Shown: positions 1 through 7,074 of the stretch, one piece after another
Layout of the letters: each line of letters begins with the position of its first letter
Position numbering within the stretch: position 1 is the stretch's first letter
From: an uncultured Chloroflexota bacterium
GTDB taxonomy: Bacteria > Chloroflexota > Limnocylindria > Limnocylindrales > CSP1-4
DNA length: 9,313 bases
Reading direction: 5' to 3'
Assembly (NCBI GenBank): GCA_903930745.1
Contig: CAIYZX010000277.1
Coordinates: 1-9,313 of the forward strand
Notes under the pieces: generated by a model
The model's input: only the letters and a program-made list of their open reading frames with translations
Databases searched by the model: none
Told to the model about the DNA's origin: nothing
Translations under genes and position numbers: made by a program

Positions 1-14
1 CGGCCACCGATCAT
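1..14 (-). CDS. Start of an unidentified gene, cut by the window edge
   Basis: An ATG on the minus strand at 14-12 opens a frame reading Met-Ile-Gly-Gly before the window ends. An AGGAG Shine-Dalgarno sequence (25-21) lies six nucleotides upstream and overlaps the TAG stop of the metallophosphoesterase gene. This is the best ribosome-binding site in the left block and suggests a third co-transcribed gene after rsmG and the phosphoesterase. Only four codons are visible, so no product can be named. Confidence 0.5.
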
Positions 15-23
15 CGGGTGCTC

Positions 24-746
24 CTAGAGTCCATAGGCGAGGCGAGCGACGAGGCGCTCGGGGAGGTTGCGTGCGGCCATCGCCGCCTGCACACCGGCCA
101 CGTCATACGCGGTGCGGTGCCAGGTGGCGGTCCCGGAGCCCGTGTCCAGCAGCATCCAGGACGCGGTGGGGATCCCGTCCCGCGGCTGGCCCACGCTGCC
201 CGGGTTGAGCAGCGCGCGGCGACCGCTGACCGCGAGCGTGGATCCGTCGCCGGGGCTCATCGTGTCGATCCTGCCGTCATCCTCGAGGTAGGCGACGGGC
301 TGGTGGGTGTGGCCGTGGAGGCCGATGGGCGTCTCCATGGCGGCGATGCCGGCGCGGGCCACCGGCTGCGAGGTGACGTATTCCCAGATGGGGTCGCGGG
401 GGCTGCCGTGGACGAGCGTGACGCCGTCGCGGACGAGGACCTCCGGCAGGGCGCGCAGCCACGCCCTCGTCTCGTCGTTGATCAGCGCCCTCGTCCACTC
501 CATCGCGCGTCGGGCGTCCACGTTGAAGTACTCGATCTCCGGGCCGCCCAGCGCGGCCGCGTCGTGGTTGCCACGGACGCCCAGGGCGCCGATCTCGCGG
601 AGACGGGCCACCACGCCGTCCGGCTCCGGGCCGTAGCCCACGATGTCGCCCAGCTGCCAGACCTCGTCCACGGACGGGATCGCCGCGATAACCGCGTCGA
701 GCGCGACGAGGTTCGCGTGGATGTCGGAGAGGACGGCGACGCGCAT
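24..746 (-). CDS. Calcineurin-like metallophosphoesterase (Metallophos_2 type)
   Basis: A 240-residue cytosolic protein with no signal peptide or membrane segment. The full metallophosphoesterase metal-ligand set is visible: D8 and H10 (SDIH), D34 (LGDIVGYGP), N60-H61-D62 (GNHD), H113 (LVHGS), and H146 and H148 (GHTHQP). An NPGSVGQPRDG loop (181-191) is also typical of these small stand-alone enzymes. Family members hydrolyse phosphodiesters or phosphomonoesters with two divalent metals such as Mn; the substrate cannot be read from the sequence, and annotation as a diadenosine tetraphosphatase would be a guess. The gene lies 63 bp downstream of rsmG on the same strand, and its stop overlaps the ribosome-binding site of the next gene, so it is probably the middle gene of an operon. 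The ATG at 746 has no clear Shine-Dalgarno sequence, but it is the natural start because the first beta strand and the SDIH motif begin immediately after it. Confidence 0.93.
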   Translation of the reverse strand: MRVAVLSDIHANLVALDAVIAAIPSVDEVWQLGDIVGYGPEPDGVVARLREIGALGVRGNHDAAALGGPEIEYFNVDARRAMEWTRALINDETRAWLRALPEVLVRDGVTLVHGSPRDPIWEYVTSQPVARAGIAAMETPIGLHGHTHQPVAYLEDDGRIDTMSPGDGSTLAVSGRRALLNPGSVGQPRDGIPTASWMLLDTGSGTATWHRTAYDVAGVQAAMAARNLPERLVARLAYGL

Positions 747-809
747 CTGCTGGAGGGTAGCGCAGCGCGGGCGTGGAGGACCGGCCCGGATTGTCGTCCG
801 GAGGCCGTT

Positions 810-1595
810 CTACAGGGGCCGGCGCCTGCGCTCCGCGGGGTCACGGGGGAAGACGGGGTCGATGGGACCGCCGCGCTCCACGAGGACCAGCCGGTGGTCG
901 TCCAGGCCGGGAACGCCCGCCTCAACGATGGTCACGGGACCGGCGTTCAGCGCCCGGAGGGCGCCCTCGGCCGCGGCCAGCTCCTCGCCCAGCGGCCCAC
1001 GCTTCCAGGCAACGAGGACGCCGCCGGGGGCCACGAGCGGCAGGCCCAGCTCCACCAGCTCGGCGAGCGACGTGACGGCGCGGGCGGTGACGGCGGGCCA
1101 CTGCTCGCGGTCGCGGGCGTCGTGCGCGAGCGCCTCCACGCGGGCGTTCTCGGCGTGCGCGCGGCCCGTCCGGCCCGTGGCCTCGATCACCGTCTGCAGG
1201 AAGCGGACCTTCTTGCCCACGGAGTCCACGAGGAGCGCGCGCCGGGCGCCCAGGCCCGCGGCGAGCGGGAGGCCGGGGAAGCCGCCGCCAGAGCCGATGT
1301 CCAGGAGGCCCGTGACGCCGCGCTCCCGGAGCGGGCGGACGGCGGCCAGGCTGTCCAGGACGTGGAGGCGGGCCACCTCGGCGGGCTCGCGGATCGCGGT
1401 CAGGTTGATCGCGGTGGTCCAGGCCAGGAGCAGGCGCACGTGGTCGTCGATGGCCTGGCGGACGTCCGGCGGGAGCTCCAGCCCCATCGCGGCGAGCCCC
1501 TCGTCCAGGACGTGGACGTACCCGGGGTCAAGCTCCGGGAGGTCCGTGACGCGCGTCGGGAGCGGATTCCTCGGGCGGTCGGGAGCACCCTCCAT
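810..1595 (-). CDS. rsmG: 16S rRNA (guanine-N7) methyltransferase RsmG (GidB)
   Basis: RsmG uses S-adenosylmethionine to make m7G at position 527 (E. coli numbering) of 16S rRNA; loss is known to give low-level streptomycin resistance. The 261-residue product shows the family signatures: an INLTAIRE block (about 63-70), HVLDSL (78-83), the SAM-binding loop LLDIGSGGGFPGLPLA (97-112), DSVGKKVRFLQ (124-134), RAVTSLAELVELGLPL (172-187) and a C-terminal FPRDPAERRRRPL tail resembling the usual PR-x-GIPAKRPL ending. The frame stays open upstream to 1835, but that would give an 80-residue Arg/Pro-rich extension and put the promoter inside the gene. The ATG at 1595 has a GGAG nine nucleotides upstream and gives a normal family length (E. 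coli about 207, B. subtilis about 239). It is followed by the metallophosphoesterase gene. The usual parA/parB or mnmG neighbours are not in view. Confidence 0.95.
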   Translation of the reverse strand: MEGAPDRPRNPLPTRVTDLPELDPGYVHVLDEGLAAMGLELPPDVRQAIDDHVRLLLAWTTAINLTAIREPAEVARLHVLDSLAAVRPLRERGVTGLLDIGSGGGFPGLPLAAGLGARRALLVDSVGKKVRFLQTVIEATGRTGRAHAENARVEALAHDARDREQWPAVTARAVTSLAELVELGLPLVAPGGVLVAWKRGPLGEELAAAEGALRALNAGPVTIVEAGVPGLDDHRLVLVERGGPIDPVFPRDPAERRRRPL

Positions 1596-1751
1596 CCGGA
1601 CATGCTCCGCACCGTCCGGGAGCCGCTCCCGGCGTCGTTCGTTCGCCGCCGCCGGCGTCGTCCGGTCTTGCGCCCTCCGGTTGGATCCGGCCCCGGTCTC
1701 CCGGTGGCCCCTCGCGGAGGGCGTGCCCCGAAGCGCGCGTGCTGCGTGCGG
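1596..1751 (-). other. Structured 5' leader of rsmG
   Basis: This is the predicted untranslated leader between the promoter's expected start (near 1752) and the rsmG ATG. It contains an 8-bp perfect inverted repeat (arms 1671-1678 and 1716-1723) and a tight 7-bp stem with a 3-nt loop (1616-1632) just upstream of the ribosome-binding site. A further pair, CCGGAC and GTCCGG, would place the GGAG (1605-1608) in its loop and shares bases with the tight stem, so the two folds exclude each other. Such pairings are common by chance in DNA this rich in GC, and no known riboswitch class is recognised. The 280 bases between rsmG and csoR hold this leader, the promoter and the DnaA-like sites; I see no gene there. 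Confidence 0.35.
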
Positions 1752-1758
1752 ACTGCGG

Positions 1759-1787
1759 ACGTTAGGCTCGCGGCGGGGTTGCGTCAA
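1759..1787 (-). promoter_or_regulatory. Sigma70-type promoter of rsmG
   Basis: On the minus strand, TTGACG (1787-1782) and TAACGT (1764-1759) are separated by exactly 17 bp, close to the TTGACA/TATAAT consensus. Transcription would begin near 1752 and run into rsmG. Its presence argues against the upstream start at 1835 for rsmG. Confidence 0.65.
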
Positions 1788-1793
1788 TGGAAG

Positions 1794-1835
1794 TTGTCCA
1801 CGATTCGAGGGGGGATGTGGGTGACCTGTGGACAA
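1794..1835. promoter_or_regulatory. Inverted pair of DnaA-box-like sites upstream of the rsmG promoter
   Basis: TTGTCCACG (1794-1802, plus strand) and TTGTCCACA (1835-1827, minus strand) face each other with centres 33 bp apart, about three helical turns. TTGTCCACA is the preferred DnaA box of high-GC Streptomyces, a one-base variant of TTATCCACA. The first site ends six bases upstream of the -35 element. Two readings are possible: DnaA control of rsmG, or a remnant of an origin-proximal arrangement, since rsmG/gidB often lies near oriC. No AT-rich unwinding element, dnaA or dnaN is seen here. The pair could also be the 8-bp palindromic operator of another regulator. Confidence 0.45.
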
Positions 1836-1875
1836 GTGGCCGCCGCGTGCGGGCCGGCGGCGGGCCGGGCGGCGC

Positions 1876-2259
1876 TCAGCCGGAGCTCTTGGCGCTGCGG
1901 ACGGGCCGGCCCAGCGTGCGGCGGACCACGTCCACCACCTCGTCCACGTAGCGGTCCGCGTCCCCCTGCTCCGCGGCGGTGCGCACGCAGCCCTGGACGT
2001 GATCCTCCAGGATCAGGATGGAGACGGCGTCCACGGCGGCCCGCAGTGCGGCGGTCTGCTGGAGGATGTCCACGCAGTACTCCTCCCGCTCGATCATCCG
2101 GGCGATGCCGCGCACCTGTCCCTCGATCCTCGCGAGGCGCCGGACCAGCTGGGCCTTGTCCTTGGTGTAGCTGTGCCGGAAGGCGTCGTGGCCGACCGAA
2201 CCCGCGTGGGCGGCATGGCCCACGTGTGCGCCGGTGGTCCTCGAGGTGGTCTCGGGCAT
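1876..2259 (-). CDS. csoR: CsoR-type copper-sensing transcriptional repressor
   Basis: A 127-residue all-helical DUF156/CsoR-family repressor. The core from about residue 31 has the typical RRLARIEGQVRGIARMI helix (40-56) and the Cu(I) ligand set C62, H87 and C91 in the spacing known for CsoR (YCVDIL, then EDHVQGC). Y61, next to C62, is also typical. Known CsoR proteins bind DNA as tetramers in the apo form and release it on Cu(I) binding, derepressing copper export genes. The N-terminal extension is His-rich (H12, H15, H18, H24, H29), which might help metal capture. The frame is open upstream to 2550, but ATG 2259 is preferred: it follows a -10-like TATCAT by six nucleotides, whereas an in-frame ATG at 2277 lies inside the operator. 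No copper ATPase or chaperone gene adjoins it, so its targets other than itself are unknown. The Cu(I) rather than formaldehyde (FrmR) or sulfide (CstR) assignment rests on the C-H-C pattern. Confidence 0.9.
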   Translation of the reverse strand: MPETTSRTTGAHVGHAAHAGSVGHDAFRHSYTKDKAQLVRRLARIEGQVRGIARMIEREEYCVDILQQTAALRAAVDAVSILILEDHVQGCVRTAAEQGDADRYVDEVVDVVRRTLGRPVRSAKSSG

Positions 2260-2265
2260 GCGTGA

Positions 2266-2271
2266 ATGATA
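2266..2271 (-). promoter_or_regulatory. -10 element of csoR, implying a leaderless transcript
   Basis: TATCAT on the minus strand matches five of six bases of the -10 consensus and ends six nucleotides before the csoR ATG, so transcription would start at or very near the start codon. No Shine-Dalgarno sequence exists at the right distance. The -35 region (about 2289-2294) is poor. The element overlaps the CsoR operator, the expected geometry for repression. Confidence 0.5.
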
Positions 2272-2285
2272 CCCCATGGGGGTAT
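2269..2285. promoter_or_regulatory. CsoR operator
   Basis: The near-perfect palindrome ATACCCCATGGGGGTAT has the TACCCC/GGGGTA arms typical of operators bound by CsoR-family repressors. It sits 9 bp upstream of the csoR start and covers the -10/spacer region, so autoregulation is likely. It also lies about 36 bp upstream of the -10-like element of the divergent plus-strand unit, so it could influence both directions. Confidence 0.8.
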
Positions 2286-2320
2286 ACGGTCCGGTTCGCA
2301 CGCGCGGGCACACGCTTCGG

Positions 2321-2326
2321 TAGACT
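2321..2326 (+). promoter_or_regulatory. -10-like element of the plus-strand unit
   Basis: TAGACT fits the TANNNT -10 pattern and ends eight bases before the ATG at 2335, the spacing seen for leaderless transcripts in high-GC bacteria. No good -35 is found at 17 bp; a TTCGCA lies 20 bp upstream. The assignment rests on this single hexamer. Confidence 0.35.
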
Positions 2327-2334
2327 GACCATCC

Positions 2335-2394
2335 ATGGACTACCGAGGCCAACCGACCACGCCGTCGGGTCGCCCCGCGCCCTGCGCCGCATGA
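2335..2394 (+). CDS. Possible 19-residue leaderless leader ORF
   Basis: An ATG at 2335 opens a 19-codon frame (MDYRGQPTTPSGRPAPCAA) whose TGA at 2392-2394 overlaps the ATG of the nuclease-like gene at 2391 as ATGA. The downstream gene has no Shine-Dalgarno sequence, so coupled reinitiation from this small ORF would explain how it is translated. The peptide has no recognisable domain and is not an attenuation-type run of one amino acid. It may be a chance ORF; the support is positional only. Confidence 0.3.
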   Translation: MDYRGQPTTPSGRPAPCAA

Positions 2395-3062
2395 CGCTCG
2401 CAACGGCGGCCACCCGTCCCGCCTTCGCCCACGCAAGCGAGGCGGAGCTCGCACGGATCCTGGACTACTACCAGGTGGGCTGGGTCTACGAGCCGGACAC
2501 GTTCCCCATCGGCTGGAACCTTGACGGTGACGTGGTGGAGAGCTTCTCACCGGACTTCTTCCTGCCGGACTGGGATCTCTACGTGGAGCTGACCACGCTC
2601 AAGCAGAAGCTGGTCCGCAAGAAGAACCGCAAGCTGCGCCGCCTGCGCGAGCTGTACCCGGACATCCGGATCAAGCTCTTCTACGCGCGCGACTTCCGGA
2701 TGCTGCTGCTCAAGTTCGGACGCCTGGCGCTGGTGGACGAGCTCTCCGGCACCATCGGCCAGGCCACGCCGCCGCGGCCCGCGGACCTGATCGTGGACGA
2801 GGCGGGTGAGCACGCCGGGCTGGAGCTGCCGCAGCCGATGCGCTCCCTGGTGGAGGCCCGGATCGCCGGCATGGACGGGATCACCAGGGTGGATGACGAG
2901 GCGGAGGACGGGGCCGGGGCGACCGATGCCGATGCCACGACGCCGCCCGCGGACGGCCAGACTCGCGCCTCAATCCGCAACCGCGGGCGCCGTGCCCGGC
3001 GTCGTCGCCGCGAGGCGGAGGCCGCCGCGCTCGCGGGCACCACCACCGAAACCTTCCTGTGA
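2391..3062 (+). CDS. PD-(D/E)XK-nuclease-like protein, function unknown
   Basis: A 223-residue protein without signal or membrane segments. Residues about 14-112 read like a small restriction-endonuclease fold: an N-terminal helix (SEAELARILDYYQVGW), YEP with E34, then SFSPDFFLPDWDLYVELT with D55 and E66 at the PD...(D/E)XK positions, a Lys/Arg-rich helix (71-87), and a strand-helix unit IKLFYARDFRMLL (94-106). The usual motif lysine is replaced: E66-L67-T68, with K71 and K73 nearby. It may therefore use a displaced lysine, or bind nucleic acid without cutting it. The tail (113-223) is low-complexity, acidic then strongly basic (an Arg-rich stretch about 197-207), and suggests nucleic-acid contact. 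The same frame is open back to base 18, but that part is antisense to rsmG and csoR and is discarded; ATG 2391 is the first sensible start. hpt follows after 82 bp. The fold assignment is from pattern only. Confidence 0.75.
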   Translation: MTLATAATRPAFAHASEAELARILDYYQVGWVYEPDTFPIGWNLDGDVVESFSPDFFLPDWDLYVELTTLKQKLVRKKNRKLRRLRELYPDIRIKLFYARDFRMLLLKFGRLALVDELSGTIGQATPPRPADLIVDEAGEHAGLELPQPMRSLVEARIAGMDGITRVDDEAEDGAGATDADATTPPADGQTRASIRNRGRRARRRRREAEAAALAGTTTETFL

Positions 3063-3144
3063 CCGGACCGGCCGTGCGCCATCGGCCCGGACGCGCGATC
3101 ATCACCTCGTACCGCATCCCCCTGGAGGCATCGTCAGGCCCGTC

Positions 3145-3711
3145 ATGAGTCGAACCATCGATCTCCGTGCCGACATCGGCGAGGTCCTCATCAGCGAGGA
3201 GGCCATTGCCGCCCGCGTCGCAGAGCTGGGCCGCCAGGTCACCGCTGACTACAGGGGTGAGCCGCTCACGCTCGTGTCGGTGCTCAAGGGCTCCCTGCCG
3301 TTCATGGCGGACCTGATGCGCCAGATCGAGCTGCCGGTCCGCATCGACCTCATGGAGGTCTCCTCCTACGGCGGCACCGCCACGGAGAGCAGCGGCCTCG
3401 TCCGGATCATCAAGGATCTCTCCGCCAGCATCGCGGGCGAGCACGTCCTCCTGGTTGAGGACATCATCGACACCGGGCTCACGCTGAACTACCTCGTGCG
3501 CTACCTGCGCGGCAAGAATCCGGCCAGCCTGCGGATCTGCACCCTGCTGGACAAGCCGGCACGCCGCCTCGCGGAGATCCCGGTGGACTACCGGGGCTTC
3601 GAGATCCCGGACCAGTTCGTCGTGGGCTACGGCCTGGACTACGGCGAGCGGTACCGCAACCTGCGCTTCGTGGGCGTGCTCCGCCCCGAGGTCTACAGCG
3701 CACCCGAATGA
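3145..3711 (+). CDS. hpt: Hypoxanthine(-guanine) phosphoribosyltransferase
   Basis: A 188-residue type I phosphoribosyltransferase that transfers ribose-5-phosphate from PRPP to hypoxanthine or guanine, making IMP or GMP in purine salvage in the cytosol. Visible family signatures are the LKGS loop (47-50), the flexible-loop SSYGG (73-77), the PRPP motif LLVEDIIDTGLTL (102-114), the DKPARR segment (136-141) and the C-terminal FVVGYGLDYGERYRNL (158-173) with the conserved Asp. Length and motif order match bacterial Hpt exactly. The ATG at 3145 begins where the family begins; a GGAGG at 3124-3128 is 16 nucleotides away, further than usual, with a weaker AGG six nucleotides away. In many bacteria hpt lies beside tilS and ftsH; here it lies between the nuclease-like gene and a membrane protein whose start overlaps its stop codon. 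Confidence 0.97.
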   Translation: MSRTIDLRADIGEVLISEEAIAARVAELGRQVTADYRGEPLTLVSVLKGSLPFMADLMRQIELPVRIDLMEVSSYGGTATESSGLVRIIKDLSASIAGEHVLLVEDIIDTGLTLNYLVRYLRGKNPASLRICTLLDKPARRLAEIPVDYRGFEIPDQFVVGYGLDYGERYRNLRFVGVLRPEVYSAPE

Positions 3712-4133
3712 TGCACCGGCGGTCTCTTGGCGGCGGACGGCGGCTCGCGGCGATCGGCGCGCTGATCGTGGTGACGGGCTGCCTGCTCCCGTGGTTCACG
3801 GTGGGCGGTGACGGTGGCCTCCCGCGCGAGGTCTACCGTGCGTTCAACTACTTCCCGGGCGTGGTGACCTTCCTCGCCGGCATGGGCACCCTCGCGCTCG
3901 TCGTCCTGCCGTACGCGGCGGGCGAGCGCCCGGTGGGCATTGACCGCGGGCTCTCCTTCGGGATCCTGGCCATCGCGGCACTGGGCGGCATCGCGCTCTG
4001 GCTGCCGCCGGTCCTCGCCGCGCCGGAGGGGCTGCTCCCAGACCGCGCGTACGGTCTCTGGATCGCCGCGGTGGGCGCCATCCTCATGGCCCGTGCCGCC
4101 TTCGAGATCGGGCAGGACCGCTCCCGCCGCTAG
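3708..4133 (+). CDS. Four-helix integral membrane protein, function unknown
   Basis: A 141-residue protein with four predicted transmembrane helices at about 12-31, 52-71, 81-103 and 114-133. It has a basic N-terminus (RR at 4-5 and 11-12) and a basic C-terminal tail, so both ends are probably cytoplasmic. A PWF motif closes helix 1 and a Gly/Tyr/Phe-rich loop (33-50) separates helices 1 and 2. I recognise no catalytic or transport motif. Its ATG overlaps the hpt stop (ATGA), and a second in-frame ATG follows directly at 3711, so translation is probably coupled to hpt. The hydrophobic pattern, codon use and tight overlap support a real gene. Being co-transcribed with hpt does not by itself show a role in purine metabolism. 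Confidence 0.82.
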   Translation: MMHRRSLGGGRRLAAIGALIVVTGCLLPWFTVGGDGGLPREVYRAFNYFPGVVTFLAGMGTLALVVLPYAAGERPVGIDRGLSFGILAIAALGGIALWLPPVLAAPEGLLPDRAYGLWIAAVGAILMARAAFEIGQDRSRR

Positions 4134-4150
4134 GCGCCGCGCCCGCGCCG

Positions 4151-4166
4151 CGTGACCGCCGTCACG
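4151..4166. terminator. Short hairpin between convergent genes
   Basis: CGTGAC and GTCACG form a perfect 6-bp stem with a CGCC loop in the 51-bp gap between the convergent membrane-protein and histidine-kinase genes. A symmetrical hairpin could slow polymerase from both sides. There is no T-tract on either strand, so it is not a canonical intrinsic terminator. Confidence 0.3.
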
Positions 4167-4184
4167 GCAGTCGCCGGAACCCCG

Positions 4185-6155
<1,971 letters not shown>

Positions 6156-6264
6156 GCGGATCAGGGGTTCATCGTGGGTACTCGTTCCTCCCTGCGCCCA
6201 TCATCGCAGAGAACTCGGAAGCATGACGCCGCAGCCCGGAGCGTGGAACGGTGGAATCTGCGGC
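6156..6264 (-). other. Gap upstream of the kinase gene, with a distant Shine-Dalgarno and minimal ORF
   Basis: The 109 bp hold no gene of normal size. A strong GGGAGG (6192-6187) lies 31 nucleotides before the kinase ATG, too far to serve it. It is 14 nucleotides from another ATG (6172), which opens a three-codon frame (Met-Asn-Pro-stop) ending five nucleotides before the kinase start. This could be a minimal upstream ORF for reinitiation or a coincidence. I find no convincing promoter. Confidence 0.25.
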
Positions 6265-7047
6265 TCAGGGCGGCAACGGGAACGGGGCCGGGGACGCCGA
6301 TGCGCCTGGGACCGGCACCGGGGCGACATCAACGGCCAGCCAGCGGACGTAGTCCCCGGACGGGTCCGCGAGCCGGATCACGTAGCGGCCAGGGCTCCAG
6401 GCCGCCACGGCCCCATCCGCGCCGGCCACATCCGGCACCCAAAGCTCGCCCAGCGCATTCGGGCCCGCCGGCTCCACGCGGTGATGACCGATCTCCCTGG
6501 CCACCCCATCCCGGACCCGGTAGAGCGTGCCCGTGGCACTTCGAGGCGGCCGCTCCGGCCCGGAGACGGGCGCACACCAGCCCAGCGCGATCACCTCCGT
6601 GGAGATCACCGGCTCCACGTGCAGGGACGGGTCCGCGGGGCCCGTGGCCGTGCCGGCCGCCTCCGCCGCCTGCCAGGTGCGGGCGCGGTGGCCCACCCAG
6701 TCCGAGATCGTGGCGATCCGCCAGGACGACGGGTAGGCGCACGTGGGCTCCACGAACGCCTGGGGGGAGGACGCGGCCGGGGGCAGCGCCTCGGACGAGG
6801 AGCCAGGCCCCGTGGGTCCGGTTGCCGCCGGGGCCGCCGAGGCCGCCGGGAGCAGGGAGGTCGGCGAAGGCGCCAGCCAGTCCCACGGGCGCACGAGGCC
6901 GACAATGAACGAGGCCGCCACGAGGGCGGCCACGATCATGGGTCCGGGACCACCGCGACCCACGGGCTCCGTGACGGGCTGCGTGAGGCGGGGTCCGTGC
7001 TGGGCCGGCGGCCGGGCGCCGTCGCCCCGCCCGGAAGCGGAGGTCAC
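6265..7047 (-). CDS. Membrane-anchored extracytoplasmic protein, function unknown
   Basis: A 260-residue protein. A Gly/Pro/Arg-rich cytoplasmic N-terminus (1-36) is followed by one hydrophobic helix (about 37-53, MIVAALVAASFIVGLV), then an Ala/Pro/Ser/Gly-rich linker (about 60-97) and a folded domain (about 98-245) with CAYPSSWRIATISDWVGHR, a GWCAPVSGPE turn and a final strand pair (GRYVIRLADPSGDYVRWLAV). C103 and C158 could form a disulfide outside the membrane. The C-terminus returns to Pro/Ala-rich sequence. I recognise no family. The start is a GTG at 7047 without a clear Shine-Dalgarno sequence; Met37 (6939) is an alternative that would leave just the anchor. It begins 27 bp after livF on the same strand, so it is probably co-transcribed with the transporter. 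It does not look like the periplasmic amino-acid-binding protein: it is too short and lacks that fold's pattern. Confidence 0.75.
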   Translation of the reverse strand: MTSASGRGDGARPPAQHGPRLTQPVTEPVGRGGPGPMIVAALVAASFIVGLVRPWDWLAPSPTSLLPAASAAPAATGPTGPGSSSEALPPAASSPQAFVEPTCAYPSSWRIATISDWVGHRARTWQAAEAAGTATGPADPSLHVEPVISTEVIALGWCAPVSGPERPPRSATGTLYRVRDGVAREIGHHRVEPAGPNALGELWVPDVAGADGAVAAWSPGRYVIRLADPSGDYVRWLAVDVAPVPVPGASASPAPFPLPP

Positions 7048-7074
7048 CCGGCGGCCGGCCCGGCGATTGGGCGG

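Noticed and set aside
1596..1835. N-terminal extension of RsmG to a start at 1835
   Set aside because: It would add 80 Arg/Pro-rich residues absent from the family and contain the promoter; the ATG at 1595 has a ribosome-binding site and fits the normal length.
1740..1880. A chromosomal replication origin at the DnaA-like sites
   Set aside because: Only two boxes are visible, with no AT-rich unwinding region and no dnaA, dnaN or parAB genes, so the evidence does not support calling an origin.
18..2390. Long plus-strand open frame upstream of the nuclease-like gene (about 790 residues)
   Set aside because: It is antisense to the metallophosphoesterase, rsmG and csoR, all with clear family motifs. 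The translation is low-complexity Arg/Gly/Ala/Pro sequence typical of shadow frames in high-GC DNA. Only the part from 2391 reads as protein.
2260..2550. N-terminal extension of CsoR to 2550
   Set aside because: The extension overlaps the divergent plus-strand gene and runs through the operator and -10 element; its sequence is unlike any CsoR.
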